Positions 1 through 9,110 are shown, counted from the first letter of the stretch. The stretch: DNA of 64,000 nt from Actinopolyspora mortivallis DSM 44261 (GCF_000384035.1 NZ_KB913024.1:3125228-3189227); one strand, 5' to 3'. Translations and numbers: made by a program. Notes: generated by a model from the letters alone, not told the origin.

Positions 1-20
1 CCGCCACGGCGGGAACGTCC

Positions 21-668
21 TCAGCGGGAGGAGCCGGGGTGCTCCGCCGACCGGGCGGGGCGGCGGAGCCCCCCGGGAACGGTCCGCAACAGGGCACGCG
101 CCCGCCGTGTCCCCCGACGGTCCCGCCGCACGCGGAGTCGCTGCTCCACCAGGGCCCACAGCCCCTCCGTGCCCGACGGCAGGGACGCGACCTGACGCAG
201 ACAGCTCACCGCACGCTGCTCCTCGACCGTGCACAGCACCTCGGTCAGCGCCAGGTCGAGCACCTGTGTGGGCAACCCGTCGAGCTCCACCACCTCGCCC
301 TCCCGAACGCCGTTCTGACGCACCACCAGCCCGGGGGCACGACGCACCTGCCGGTGGTACGGGACCGTCACGTACGTGACGCGGGAGAGCGCGGCCCGGC
401 ACCCGTGCACCGCCAGGGCGGTCAGGCCGGACAACACGGCCTCGGGACCGGCCCGCAGCAGAGCGGCCCGCGCCCTCGTGGTCGGATCGTCCACCTCCTC
501 GGCCGGGACGACCACTCCCGGCCAGAGGTTCACCAGCGTTCCCGTGGACAGCGCACGGCGTAGTTCCTCCCGTCCTCCCAGGCGGCGGCACGCCTCGGCG
601 TGGGTCGAGGCGCCACCCATCCGCCGGCGGAGCGTGGACTCGGCTCGGTTCCGTTCCGTTCGTCCCAT
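21..668 (-). CDS. AbiEi-like / DUF559-associated hypothetical protein, C-terminus possibly truncated
   Basis: A 215-residue soluble protein. Residues about 20-130 read like the N-terminal winged-helix and AbiEi-type region that precedes a Vsr-like DUF559 nuclease domain in many actinobacterial proteins: an early helical segment, then 'LVNLWPGVVVP', a 'LSGLTALAVHG' segment and a short basic beta region. The family is usually around 280-320 residues, but here the frame stops soon after 'ARALLRTVPGGLRRPA', where the nuclease domain would begin. The last 15 residues look unlike the family, and the +1 frame stays open to the window edge, so a frameshift or a shortened variant is possible. No function is assigned. 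The ATG at 668 is the only good start. It is the last gene in the minus-strand run. Confidence 0.55.
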   Translation of the reverse strand: MGRTERNRAESTLRRRMGGASTHAEACRRLGGREELRRALSTGTLVNLWPGVVVPAEEVDDPTTRARAALLRAGPEAVLSGLTALAVHGCRAALSRVTYVTVPYHRQVRRAPGLVVRQNGVREGEVVELDGLPTQVLDLALTEVLCTVEEQRAVSCLRQVASLPSGTEGLWALVEQRLRVRRDRRGTRRARALLRTVPGGLRRPARSAEHPGSSR

Positions 669-740
669 ACCCGTAGGGAGGGCGAGGCCCCCGCCACGGA
701 TACATCCCGAACGGGTGAGTTCTTCTCCGGGGTGCTCGCG

Positions 741-1958
741 CTACCGGCCGAGGGCGGCCAGGGCGGTGTGCACCATGGTGCGTACCCCCACGGGCAGCGC
801 GCGCTCGTCCAGCTCGAAGTCGGGCTGGTGCAGATCCGTACTGCGGGTGTGTTCCCCGGCCACCCCCAGGCGTGCGAAGGATCCGGAGACGTGCTCCAGG
901 TACCATCCGAAGTCCTCACCACCCGAGGACTGGGGAGTCCCACTCTGCGCCTGCTCACCGAGCGCCTCCCCCACGGCGGCCCGCATCAGCCGGGTGCTCT
1001 CGGTGTCGTTGACCACCGGCGGAACCCCGCGCCGGTGCTGTAGGTCGAACTCCACCCCCAACGGGGACAACAACCCCTGGACCAGCTCACGCACCAGTGG
1101 CCCCAGCTCGGCCCACGTGTCCCGGTCCCCGGTGCGCAGCGTGCCACGCAGCGTCCCCTCCCTGGGAATGGCGTTGGCGGCCTGGCCCGCGTGCACCGCT
1201 CCCCAGGCGAGCACCGTGCCGGTACGCGGATCCACTCGGCGGGAGAGCAGGGTCGGCAGACCGGTGATCAGCGTTCCCAACGCGTGCACCAGATCCCCGG
1301 TCAGGTGCGGCCGGGAGGTGTGTCCACCCGGAGAGTCCAGCCGGATTTCGAGCAGGTCACTGGCCGAGGTCAACGCACCGATCCGCGTGCCCACCGTGCC
1401 GACCGGCAGCCGCGGGTCGCAGTGCAGCCCGAAGACGCGTTCCACACCGTCGAGCCCGCCTGCGGCCAGCACGTCCAACGCTCCACCGGGCATGACCTCC
1501 TCGGCCGGTTGGAAGATCAGCCGTACCCGGCCCGGAAGCCGGGGGGCCGTGGTCAGGGCCGAGGCCACGCCCAGCAGGATCGCGGTGTGCGCGTCGTGAC
1601 CGCAGCAGTGGGCCACCCCAGCCTCGTTCGAGGCGAAGGGCACCCCGCTCGTCTCCGTCAACGGAAGCGCGTCGATGTCGGCTCGCAACGCCACCGTACG
1701 GTCGCTGTCCGCCCCGTTGTCCAGGTCACAGACCAGGCCGGTGCCGACCGGCAGCACGCGAGGGCGCAGCCCCAGTGCGGTGAGCCGCTCGGCGAGCCAC
1801 GCGGTCGTGCGGTGCTCGGAACGGGACAGTTCCGGCTCGGAGTGCAGCTTCCTGCGCCACTCCACGACACGTTCGGCATTGGCCGCGAGCCACTCGTCCA
1901 ACCATCCGGGCCCACGGCCGGCACCGAGGTCCGTCACGCCGGAGCGCACGCCCCCCAT
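741..1958 (-). CDS. M20D-family amidohydrolase (hippurate/N-acyl amino acid hydrolase type)
   Basis: A predicted cytosolic two-metal amidohydrolase that cleaves N-acyl amino acids or similar amides. Seen in the sequence: the opening 'RRKLHSEPELS' segment of M20D enzymes, the metal ligands in 'CCGHDAHTAI', 'FQPAEEVMPGG' with the catalytic Glu pair, 'GGHTSRPH' in the lid domain and 'SGGEDFGWY' near the end. The ATG at 1958 was chosen because GAGAGGAG lies just upstream and it leaves a family-like N-terminus. The frame stays open upstream to a GTG at 2108 that overlaps the stop of the preceding gene as GTGA, so a 50-residue longer, translationally coupled form is possible. It is probably co-transcribed with the second M20 enzyme upstream. 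The substrate is unknown. Confidence 0.85.
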   Translation of the reverse strand: MGGVRSGVTDLGAGRGPGWLDEWLAANAERVVEWRRKLHSEPELSRSEHRTTAWLAERLTALGLRPRVLPVGTGLVCDLDNGADSDRTVALRADIDALPLTETSGVPFASNEAGVAHCCGHDAHTAILLGVASALTTAPRLPGRVRLIFQPAEEVMPGGALDVLAAGGLDGVERVFGLHCDPRLPVGTVGTRIGALTSASDLLEIRLDSPGGHTSRPHLTGDLVHALGTLITGLPTLLSRRVDPRTGTVLAWGAVHAGQAANAIPREGTLRGTLRTGDRDTWAELGPLVRELVQGLLSPLGVEFDLQHRRGVPPVVNDTESTRLMRAAVGEALGEQAQSGTPQSSGGEDFGWYLEHVSGSFARLGVAGEHTRSTDLHQPDFELDERALPVGVRTMVHTALAALGR

Positions 1959-2104
1959 GCTCTCCTCTCGACCGGGTTCCGGCGCGGTGGACACGGACTC
2001 CCGCCGCACCGATCCGGTGTCGTCGAGCGCACCGGCGACCGAATCGGCCGTGTCGAGCACGGAACGGCTACCGTGGGTGTCCGGTCCACGAGAATCCAAC
2101 GCGG

Positions 2105-3397
2105 TCACGAGACGCCTCCAGCATCGGAGAGCCGGTCCGGCGACCGCCGGACCGGGGAAGTGGTTCGATCCGCGGCGGCCGACAGCAGACGCTCGCGCTG
2201 CTCGGGATGGGCGACCGTCCGCGCCGCCGTGCACGCCAACGCCGCCGCGCCGTCGAGCACGGCCCGATCCGCCGAGTCCGACACGCAGGCCGCCGCGAAT
2301 TCAGCCTGGTGATTGACCGCTTCCCCGCACTCCAGCGCGATCATCGGGTGTACCGAGGGGACCCGGGCACTCACGTTGCCCATGTCGGTGCTGCCGATGA
2401 CGCCCTCCCGTTCCCCCTCCCGCTCGGCCACGTCCCGTCCCAGTTCCCGGGCCACGGCACGGTAGGTCTCGGTGAGCCACTCGTCGGTGTCGAGCTGGGT
2501 GTAGACCGGGGAGAGCCGCACGACCTCCACGGAACAGCCGGTGGCGGTGGCTCCCGCCTCGAAGCAGGCCCGAATCCGGTGTTCCAGGCGATCGAGGGAC
2601 TCCCGGTCGGCCGCCCGGAGGTTGTACTCCAGACAACTCCGCTCGGGAACGATGTTCGGTGCCGCTCCCCCGTCGGTCACGATCCCGTGCACCATCTGCT
2701 CGCTCTCCAGATGCTGGCGCCGCAGCCCCACGGCCACCTGCGCGACCGTCGCCGCGTCCGCCGCGTTCACCCCGAGTTCCGGAGCCGCCGCCGCGTGCGC
2801 GGAACGTCCGGTGTAGTACACGCGCAGGTCGGTGATCGCCAACGAACGGGGGGAGCACACCTCGACCGGTCCCGGATGCACCATCAGCGCCACGGCCAGC
2901 GGGTCGAACAAGCCCCGCTCCAGCATGTGGATCTTGCCGCCGCCGGTCTCCTCGGCGGGGGTGCCGAGCACCCGGACGGTGATCCCCAGTTCCTCGGCGT
3001 ACTCGGCCAGCGCCAGCGCCGCTCCCACCGAGGCCGCGGCGATGATGTTGTGTCCACAGGCGTGCCCGACCTCGGGGAGGGCGTCGTACTCGGCGCACAG
3101 CCCGACGACGAACTCACCGGATCCGTACTCGGCGGTGAAGGCGGTTTCCAGCTCGGCCACCGGGGCGGTCGTGCGGAAGCCGTACTCGGCCAGTGCCGTG
3201 ACGAGCAGCTCCGCGCCACGGTGCTCGACGAAGCTCGTTTCCGGATGCGCGTGCAGCTCGTGCGAGATGCCGAGCAGCCGGTCACGATGACGCGACACCG
3301 CCCGACGCCAGTGTTCGGCGGAGGTCGGCGGTTCGGGGCGCCCGTCGTGGGACCGCCCACCGTGGAATTCGGGAGAGTGCGGGGAATCGGTTCTCAT
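2105..3397 (-). CDS. M20-family amidohydrolase (AbgB / PM20D2 type)
   Basis: A second zinc amidohydrolase, of a different M20 branch from its downstream neighbour. It resembles the B subunit of p-aminobenzoyl-glutamate hydrolase and PM20D2 dipeptidases. Visible signatures are 'HAHPETSFVEHR', the acidic metal ligand in 'CAEYDALPEVGHACGH', the catalytic 'TPAEETGGGK', 'GRSAHAAAAPELGVNA' in the dimerisation domain and 'GSTDMGNVS' near the C-terminus. The ATG at 3397 is preferred; a GTG at 3418 would add seven residues. Its stop overlaps an upstream GTG of the next frame as GTGA, which supports an operon of two amidohydrolases. The natural substrate cannot be told from sequence. Confidence 0.85.
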   Translation of the reverse strand: MRTDSPHSPEFHGGRSHDGRPEPPTSAEHWRRAVSRHRDRLLGISHELHAHPETSFVEHRGAELLVTALAEYGFRTTAPVAELETAFTAEYGSGEFVVGLCAEYDALPEVGHACGHNIIAAASVGAALALAEYAEELGITVRVLGTPAEETGGGKIHMLERGLFDPLAVALMVHPGPVEVCSPRSLAITDLRVYYTGRSAHAAAAPELGVNAADAATVAQVAVGLRRQHLESEQMVHGIVTDGGAAPNIVPERSCLEYNLRAADRESLDRLEHRIRACFEAGATATGCSVEVVRLSPVYTQLDTDEWLTETYRAVARELGRDVAEREGEREGVIGSTDMGNVSARVPSVHPMIALECGEAVNHQAEFAAACVSDSADRAVLDGAAALACTAARTVAHPEQRERLLSAAADRTTSPVRRSPDRLSDAGGVS

Positions 3398-3806
3398 TTG
3401 TCGCCCATAGTGCACCACCAGGGCGGGCGTGGCCGGTTCGGGAAAACACCGGATAGCTCACCGGTACGATCCGAGCGCCGAACGGGAGGAGGAATTCGCG
3501 GCGACCGAACTCCGGTGGGCGCCGAGCGGCACCCACCGGCTCCGCGCGGGATCGGGTGGATCGGCACCGGTCGGGGGGCTTCCCGGTGCCGACCCACATC
3601 TCCGGGCCTGGGCCCGAAGTCGAATGGTGACCGACGGAACTCAGGCGTCCGTGGGTCACCACACGTTCCGTCGACTGTGAAGCTCCCACACGTTTTTCTT
3701 CAGGTCTAGTCCACGTGACGGAAAATTCACACAAAACAGACCGCGAGTTCTGTTACCCACGCCACCGCCGGTGGTATCCACCACGGCGAACCAGGCGACG
3801 AGGCAC
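3398..3806. other. Intergenic region, no gene supported
   Basis: About 400 bp upstream of the M20 pair. It must hold their promoter, but I see no convincing -10/-35 pair. On the minus strand around 3743-3762 a short stem (AACAGA ... TCTGTT) followed by TTTG could end transcription of the gene at 3807-4232. The open frames here have no family-like content. Confidence 0.4.
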
Positions 3807-4232
3807 TCAGCTGCGTTTGCGCCACCGCGTCACCATGGACTCCTTGCCCCGCTGTCTGCGCACGAACAACACCAGCACCACCAGTCCCACGCCGACCGCG
3901 CCGATGACGTAGCGCCGGTCCCCCTCGGAGGAGTTCTCCGGGGCCTCCTCCGCGTACGGGACGGTCTCCGGAGACTCGCGACCGTCCGTGCTCTCGGAGA
4001 CACCGATCACACGCTTCTGTTCGGCGCTCGCGGCGGAGCGCTCCACGGGCACGGTCGGGACCCGCGGCGGCTCCGCGGGATGAGGCTCGGCCGCTGCCGC
4101 GGCCGGGAACAACGCGCACCAGGTGAGCACCAGTCCGGACAGGAGCGGGCGGAGCAGGGGGCCGACGGGAGAACTCGCCCGCGGCCGGGCACGGCGCCGG
4201 ACCGTCTCGTCCGGTGTCGGGGTATCTCGCAT
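3807..4232 (-). CDS. Secreted or membrane-anchored hypothetical protein
   Basis: A 141-residue protein of unknown function. It has an arginine-rich N-terminus and a hydrophobic segment (LLSGLVLTWCALFPAAAAA) typical of a Sec signal peptide ending at an alanine-rich cleavage region. A polar proline/glutamate-rich extracellular stretch of about 60 residues follows. Near the C-terminus is a second hydrophobic helix (YVIGAVGVGLVVLVLFV) followed by a basic tail, so it is probably a single-pass membrane protein with its short end in the cytosol. No LPXTG motif is present, although the helix-plus-basic-tail ending resembles a sortase substrate. The ATG at 4232 is taken as start; GTG codons 9-12 nt upstream sit closer to a GGAGG sequence and may be used instead. 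Confidence 0.5.
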   Translation of the reverse strand: MRDTPTPDETVRRRARPRASSPVGPLLRPLLSGLVLTWCALFPAAAAAEPHPAEPPRVPTVPVERSAASAEQKRVIGVSESTDGRESPETVPYAEEAPENSSEGDRRYVIGAVGVGLVVLVLFVRRQRGKESMVTRWRKRS

Positions 4233-4374
4233 GGCTGACACCACGCCTCCACAAGAAGTCACGCCTAGGAGTGACCGTCGACGCACAATAAGCACCAAGA
4301 GTAACGGATCAATCGCGAAAAGACCCGAAACGGAGACCGAACACCATGACAGCCCCTCCTTTCGGAGGAAACAC

Positions 4375-4410
4375 AAAAAGGTGGGGTCCGGTGCTGCACC
4401 GGACCCCACC
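4375..4410 (-). terminator. Strong rho-independent terminator
   Basis: A perfect 14-bp inverted repeat (arms 4380-4393 and 4397-4410, 3-nt loop). On the minus strand it is followed by five T residues (4379-4375). It lies 74 nt after the stop of the BCCT gene and should end that transcript before the next minus-strand gene. Confidence 0.9.
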
Positions 4411-4483
4411 GTGTCGACGGGTGTGGACGGTCACGGCAACCGTCCACCGGGGAGTCACGAAGGACTCCTCCGCTCGGAGGCGG

Positions 4484-6145
4484 TCACTCCCGCACGGTCT
4501 CCTCGGCCCCCTCGGAGTCACCGCCGCGTGCTCCGGTTCCGGCCACGGCCCGCGCGGAACTCGTGCGCAGCCCCGGAAGCGGACTGGGCTCACGCTGGGT
4601 CACCAGGTTGGGTCTTTCCTGGTTGAGCGCCTTGACGAGGCTCACACACAGCAGCAGCAGCACGATGCAGAACGGCAATCCGGTGACGATGGAGGCGGTC
4701 TGCAACGCGCTCAGCGCGTTCGTGCCGGACAGGGCACCGACGGCGAGCAGCACGCAGGCGATCACACCCTCGGAGATCGCCCAGAACAACCGCTGCTGCC
4801 ACTTCGGGTTGGGGTCACCGCCGTTGGTGAGGATGTCGACCACCAACGAACCGGAGTCCGAGGAGGTGGCGAAGAACAGCACCACCACGATGATGGCCAA
4901 CACCGAGGCCAGTGTGGCCACGATCGAGGCCACCGGAAGCTGTTCCAGCAGCCGGAACATCGCCGTGTTCGAACTCGCCTCGGCGAGCTCCCCGCTGGTG
5001 GGATCAGCGCTGCCCAGCAGGTGGCTCAGCGCGGTGTTGCCGAAGACGCTCAGCCACACGAAGGAGGCACCCACCGGCGCGAACAGCGCACCGGCGATGA
5101 AGTTGCGGATGGTGCGCCCGTAGGAGATGCGGGCGATGAACATGCCCACGAAGGGCGACCAGGCGATCCACCAGCCCCAGTAGAACAACGTCCAGCCGGC
5201 CTGCCACTCCTGGGCGGTGCCGTTGCCGTTGTTCGGGAAGGTCTGGAAGCTCATCTCCGGCAGGTGCTGGAGGTAGTAGCCCACGTTGCTGGCGATCATG
5301 TTCAACAGGTTCAGGGAGTTCCCGAAGAAGAACACGAACAGCATCAGGATGAACGCCAGCCACAGGTTGATCAGTGACAGGTTCCGGATGCCCTTGTCGA
5401 TGCCCAGCATCACCGAGACCACGGCGATCGCCGTGATCGCCAGGATCAGGATGACCTGCAACATGGTGGTGTTCTCCACACCGAACACCGCGTTCAGCCC
5501 GGCACCGACCTGGCTTCCACCCAGCCCCAGCGAGGTGGCCAGACCGAACAGCGTGCCGAACACCGCCAGCACGTCCACGATGTAACCCGGCCAGCGGTGA
5601 ACCCACTCACCGATCAACGGGTAGAAGGCCGCGGAGGGACGCAGCGGCAGTCCCTTGCGGAAGGCGAAGTAGCCCAGCGCCAGCCCGAGGACGATGTAGA
5701 TGGCCCACGGGTGCAGCCCCCAGTGGTAGAACGTGAAGTTCATCGCGCGCTGGGCGGACTCCGGCGTACCGGGTTCCCCGACCGGCGGACCGGTGAAGTG
5801 CGTGATCGGTTCGCTCACCGCGTAGAACACCAGCCCGATACCCATACCGGCGGTGAACAGCATCGCGAACCAGGCGAGGTTGCTGTATTCCGGCCGTGAC
5901 TCAGGCGGGCCGAGGCGGATCGTTCCGAAGCGGCTGAACATGATCGCCAGCACGAAGACCACGAAGAAGGTGGCCGAGAGGATGTAGAGCCACCCGAAGT
6001 TCGTCGTGATGAAGCTGTTGACGTTGCCGGCGACCTCGTCGAGATTGTCCGGAGCGAGCACGCCCCAGAGCACGAAAGCCACCACCACGACCGCCGAGGT
6101 CAGGAAGACCGGCGGATTCGTGTGCTCTTTCAGGTACTGTTTCAT
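4484..6145 (-). CDS. BCCT-family sodium-coupled osmolyte transporter
   Basis: A 553-residue integral membrane carrier for a quaternary or trimethylammonium compatible solute such as glycine betaine or ectoine, driven by an ion gradient. About twelve hydrophobic segments are visible. The family fingerprints are present: 'AGMGIGLVFYAVSEP' in the sodium/substrate helix, the Trp-rich 'FYWGWWIAWSPFVGMF' of the substrate cage, 'ARISYGRTIRNF' and 'FFATSSDSGSLVV'. The cytosolic C-terminal tail is about 55 residues and rich in Gly, Ala and acidic residues, where BetP-type proteins carry osmosensing function. It sits downstream of the Mnh sodium/proton antiporter operon, separated by about 200 bp, and ends in its own terminator. 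The context fits osmotic adaptation. The substrate is not fixed by the motifs. Confidence 0.93.
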   Translation of the reverse strand: MKQYLKEHTNPPVFLTSAVVVVAFVLWGVLAPDNLDEVAGNVNSFITTNFGWLYILSATFFVVFVLAIMFSRFGTIRLGPPESRPEYSNLAWFAMLFTAGMGIGLVFYAVSEPITHFTGPPVGEPGTPESAQRAMNFTFYHWGLHPWAIYIVLGLALGYFAFRKGLPLRPSAAFYPLIGEWVHRWPGYIVDVLAVFGTLFGLATSLGLGGSQVGAGLNAVFGVENTTMLQVILILAITAIAVVSVMLGIDKGIRNLSLINLWLAFILMLFVFFFGNSLNLLNMIASNVGYYLQHLPEMSFQTFPNNGNGTAQEWQAGWTLFYWGWWIAWSPFVGMFIARISYGRTIRNFIAGALFAPVGASFVWLSVFGNTALSHLLGSADPTSGELAEASSNTAMFRLLEQLPVASIVATLASVLAIIVVVLFFATSSDSGSLVVDILTNGGDPNPKWQQRLFWAISEGVIACVLLAVGALSGTNALSALQTASIVTGLPFCIVLLLLCVSLVKALNQERPNLVTQREPSPLPGLRTSSARAVAGTGARGGDSEGAEETVRE

Positions 6146-6354
6146 TACCGTACGTCACCTTTCCAGCGCACAGTGTCGACGCAATTGCCGACTGCGCCGC
6201 AAGCAACCAAAGATCGCAACGGACGCGTTCGGCCACGAACGTGGCTACCCCAGTGCGAACCGCATGTCACAGCGAACCACGGTAAACACTCTTCCTTCGA
6301 ATGTGAAACACCGCAGCCAAATGATACGCAGTTGAAACACGGAAATGTCGTCGC

Positions 6355-6705
6355 TCACAAACCGCGCCGACGTTCCCGCTCGATCCGGTGCGCGAGGTGA
6401 TCAACGTCCAGTGTTTCCTCCCGAACACTACCCGCCCGATAGGCGGCACGTCCCACCAGTTGCGCCAAAACCGGCGCCGTCAGCGCCTGAAACAATCCCA
6501 CAAGAATGAGCCCGGAAGCGTCACGCGCTTCCAACCGCACCGCACTGCCGATCAGTATCAGGATCAATCCGAGAGTTTGCGGTTTCGTAGCCGCCTGTAG
6601 TCGCGCGGCCACGTCGGGAAAAGTGAGCAATCCTATAGCACCGAACAGGCAGGACGCCGCACCCGTTATCAAACATATCCCCGAGAACAGGTCCACCCAA
6701 CTCAT
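6355..6705 (-). CDS. mnhG: Na+/H+ antiporter subunit G
   Basis: The last gene of the seven-subunit Mrp/Mnh antiporter operon. The 116-residue protein has three hydrophobic helices, with the PhaG/MnhG feature 'GLLTFPDVAARLQAATKPQTLG' beginning near residue 25 (helix, then the conserved Pro-Asp and Lys-Pro turn). The C-terminal tail is polar and arginine-rich. The ATG at 6705 overlaps the stop of mnhF by four bases (ATGA), so the two are translationally coupled. MnhG is an accessory membrane subunit needed for assembly of the antiporter complex. About 200 bp separate it from the next gene, the BCCT carrier. Confidence 0.92.
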   Translation of the reverse strand: MSWVDLFSGICLITGAASCLFGAIGLLTFPDVAARLQAATKPQTLGLILILIGSAVRLEARDASGLILVGLFQALTAPVLAQLVGRAAYRAGSVREETLDVDHLAHRIERERRRGL

Positions 6706-6968
6706 CGGTGCGACTCCTTCTTCTCCACCAGACGGGCCGCGCTGACCGAGCCGATGAACGCCAGCAGCGCGAAAGCCGCCGCCAGCGCGATATTCGAACC
6801 GTCCCGGTTCATCCCCATCCCGACGCAGGTGGCGGCGACGATCAGGGTGACGAACACGTCCAGGGCCACGATGCGGTCCAGACTGGTGGCTCCCCACAGC
6901 AGTCGGACCAGAGTCAACAGCGCCGCGAGGCACAGCAGCCCGAAGACCACCGCGAACACCACACCCAT
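6702..6968 (-). CDS. mnhF: Na+/H+ antiporter subunit F
   Basis: A small 88-residue membrane subunit of the Mrp/Mnh complex. Three transmembrane helices are visible, with the family stretch 'RLLWGATSLDRIVALDV' (the conserved Gly-x3-Asp-Arg turn) after the first helix, then a helix rich in Val/Ala. Its start shares one base with the end of mnhE and its stop overlaps the mnhG start by four bases. The length matches the family. It acts only as part of the hetero-oligomeric antiporter. Confidence 0.92.
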   Translation of the reverse strand: MGVVFAVVFGLLCLAALLTLVRLLWGATSLDRIVALDVFVTLIVAATCVGMGMNRDGSNIALAAAFALLAFIGSVSAARLVEKKESHR

Positions 6969-7591
6969 CAGTCCACCTCCACACCACGGTGGGTGCGCTC
7001 CACCAGACGCAGCTGCTCGGCGGTACCGACCGCGCGAACCACGCTGCGTTCCCAGGCGAGCACCTCACGACGCACCCGTTCGGAAGCGTCCCGACCACAG
7101 CCGAGCGCGTAGACGTAACAGATCCTGTTCGCCCGGTCCAACTGCAACACGAAGTTCCCCGGGGCCAACGACACCGCGTTCGCCACCATCGCCATCAGGT
7201 GGTCGGAGTCGGTGACCAGTCTCACCTCCACGATGGCCGCGCGCGCCCGGGGCCCCTGAGCCACCGCGTGCCAGGACACCCGGGCGGTGGAAACGACCAG
7301 GTCCCACGCCAGCCGCATCACCAGACGCACGATCCCCCAGGGACGCAACCTGATGTCGGTGACTATCGGCGGAGCGGGGAAGAATCCCGTCACGAGCACT
7401 CCCACCAGCACCCCGAAGAGCGTCGTCCCGAGATCGTAGGTACCCCACAGCAGCAGCCACACCAGCACCAACCACGCCAGCAGCGGAATTCTGCGCACCA
7501 ACCGCCGCAGGGGGTGTCCTGCGCTGACGACGTGTTCCCCGCCCGGGCGGGAGTTCCGGGGCGGGATCGCGTGTTCAGCCACCGGAGCCAC
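6968..7591 (-). CDS. mnhE: Na+/H+ antiporter subunit E
   Basis: A 207-residue MnhE subunit. After a polar 30-residue N-terminal extension there are two closely spaced hydrophobic helices ('LAWLVLVWLLLWGTYDLG' onwards), then the cytosolic domain with 'SLAPGNFVLQLD', the region in which all MnhE proteins carry a Ser/Pro-Gly turn. The start lies inside the end of mnhD (17-base overlap). The extension before the first helix is longer than in Bacillus MrpE, so a start further in is possible, but no better ribosome site is seen. It is part of the mnhABCDEFG operon. Confidence 0.9.
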   Translation of the reverse strand: MAPVAEHAIPPRNSRPGGEHVVSAGHPLRRLVRRIPLLAWLVLVWLLLWGTYDLGTTLFGVLVGVLVTGFFPAPPIVTDIRLRPWGIVRLVMRLAWDLVVSTARVSWHAVAQGPRARAAIVEVRLVTDSDHLMAMVANAVSLAPGNFVLQLDRANRICYVYALGCGRDASERVRREVLAWERSVVRAVGTAEQLRLVERTHRGVEVD

Positions 7592-9110
7592 CTCCCAGCA
7601 CCGCGCTGCGGTAGGCCTGCCCGCTGAGCAGGTCGATCGCGGCGCGCTCGCTCACGGCGGAGAGAGGACCCGCCAGCACGGCGACCAGCACGGTGGCCCC
7701 CACCAGCACCCCGGTGGCATAGACCATCCCCTGGGAAGTGTCGCCCGTTCCGACGACGAGCTCGTCGGAGTGGTCGGGATCGCCCTCCGGTTCCCGTCGC
7801 TTCCCCCAGAACACCCTGGTCCACACCCGCGCCACCGCATAGAGCGTGAGCAGACTGGTCAGCACCGCCCCCGCGGTGACCGCATAGCCCCAGGAGGTGC
7901 CGAGCTCGATCCCGGAACGCAGCAGCGCCAGTTTCGCGACGAATCCCGAGAAGGGGGGAACACCGGCGAGGCTGAGCGCGGGCACGGCGAACAGCACCGC
8001 CACCAACGGGGAGATCCCGGCCAGACCTCCCATCCTGCTCAGCGCCACCGTGCCGGTATAGCGCGTGACCAGACCGCTGACCAAAAACAGCGTCGCCTGC
8101 ACCGTGATGTGGTGCACGATGTAGAGGATCACCCCGGTCAGGCCGGCCACGTCGTAGACCCCGAGGCCGAACAGCATGAACCCGATGTGGCTGACCAGCA
8201 GGAAGGACAGCAGCCGGTTGAGGTCGTTCTGCGCCAGCGCCCCCAACGCGCCGACGAGCATCGTGGCCAGCGCGAACATCAGCATCAGCGGCCAGCTCGG
8301 TTCCCGTTCGAAAACCAGGATCTGGGTACGGATCATCGCGTAGATACCGACCTTGGTCAGCAGCGCGGCGAAGATCGCGGTGATCGGGGCCGGGGCGTTG
8401 GGATAGCTGTCCGGAAGCCAGAAGTGCAGCGGCACCATGGCCGACTTGACCCCGAACACGATGACCATCAACAGCGCGAGCGCGGTCGCCGGTCCCGGAG
8501 GGAGCTGGTCCGTCCGCTCCGCGAGATCGGCGAGGTTCACCGTGCCCGTGGCGGCGTAGACCAGCCCGATCAGCGTCAGGAAGAGCACCGAGGAGGACAG
8601 GCTGACTATCGTGTAGGTCATCCCGGCCCGGACCCGGTTGGCCGTGGTTCTCCTGGTGATCAGCACATAGGAGGAGGCCAGCATGATCTCGAAGGCCACG
8701 AAGAGGTTGAACAGGTCCCCCGTGAGATAGGCCAGGGACACTCCCGCGCACAGCACCAGGTAGATCGGGTGGAAGGTGGTGCTCGCCGTTCCGCGCCCGT
8801 AGTCGGTGATGCGCTGCCCGATCGAGTAGAGCAGCACGGAGAACATCACGATCACACTGACCAGCAACAGCAGGGCGGCCAGTCGGTCGGCCACCAGGGC
8901 GATGCCCACCGGCGCGCGCCAGCCGCCCAGGTGCAGCACCACCGGACCGTGCACGTCGGCGACGTGGAGCAGCACCGCCGCGTCCACCACGATCACACCG
9001 AGCACCAGCAGGCCCAGCCAACGCTGGATGTCGGCGAAACGTCCGAACGCCATCGACAGCCCCGCCGCGCCCAGCGGGAGCAACACCGGAACCGCGACCA
9101 GGACACTCAC
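7575..9110 (-). CDS. mnhD: Na+/H+ antiporter subunit D (NuoN-like)
   Basis: A 511-residue polytopic subunit homologous to NuoL/M/N of complex I, with about 14 helices. The family landmarks are visible: 'DLFNLFVAFEIMLASSYVL' after helix 4 with the conserved Glu, a Lys-containing helix around 'VFGVKSAMVPLHFWLPDSY', 'PAPITAIFAALLTKVGIY' and 'SFLLVSHIGFMLFG'. These carry the buried Glu/Lys residues of the proton pathway. The ATG overlaps the mnhC stop by four bases. It has a conserved antiporter-like fold and works with MnhA in Na+/H+ exchange. The final 40 residues are polar and variable. Confidence 0.94.
   Translation of the reverse strand: MSVLVAVPVLLPLGAAGLSMAFGRFADIQRWLGLLVLGVIVVDAAVLLHVADVHGPVVLHLGGWRAPVGIALVADRLAALLLLVSVIVMFSVLLYSIGQRITDYGRGTASTTFHPIYLVLCAGVSLAYLTGDLFNLFVAFEIMLASSYVLITRRTTANRVRAGMTYTIVSLSSSVLFLTLIGLVYAATGTVNLADLAERTDQLPPGPATALALLMVIVFGVKSAMVPLHFWLPDSYPNAPAPITAIFAALLTKVGIYAMIRTQILVFEREPSWPLMLMFALATMLVGALGALAQNDLNRLLSFLLVSHIGFMLFGLGVYDVAGLTGVILYIVHHITVQATLFLVSGLVTRYTGTVALSRMGGLAGISPLVAVLFAVPALSLAGVPPFSGFVAKLALLRSGIELGTSWGYAVTAGAVLTSLLTLYAVARVWTRVFWGKRREPEGDPDHSDELVVGTGDTSQGMVYATGVLVGATVLVAVLAGPLSAVSERAAIDLLSGQAYRSAVLGGGSGG

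Noticed and set aside
2207-3709. 500-codon plus-strand open frame opposite the M20 gene
   Set aside because: It is an antisense frame kept open by GC bias. The minus strand encodes a clear amidohydrolase, and the plus frame is rich in Arg, Gly and His with no family features.
3282-3734. 150-codon minus-strand frame upstream of the M20 gene
   Set aside because: It overlaps the start of a clear gene in another frame and has no features of its own.
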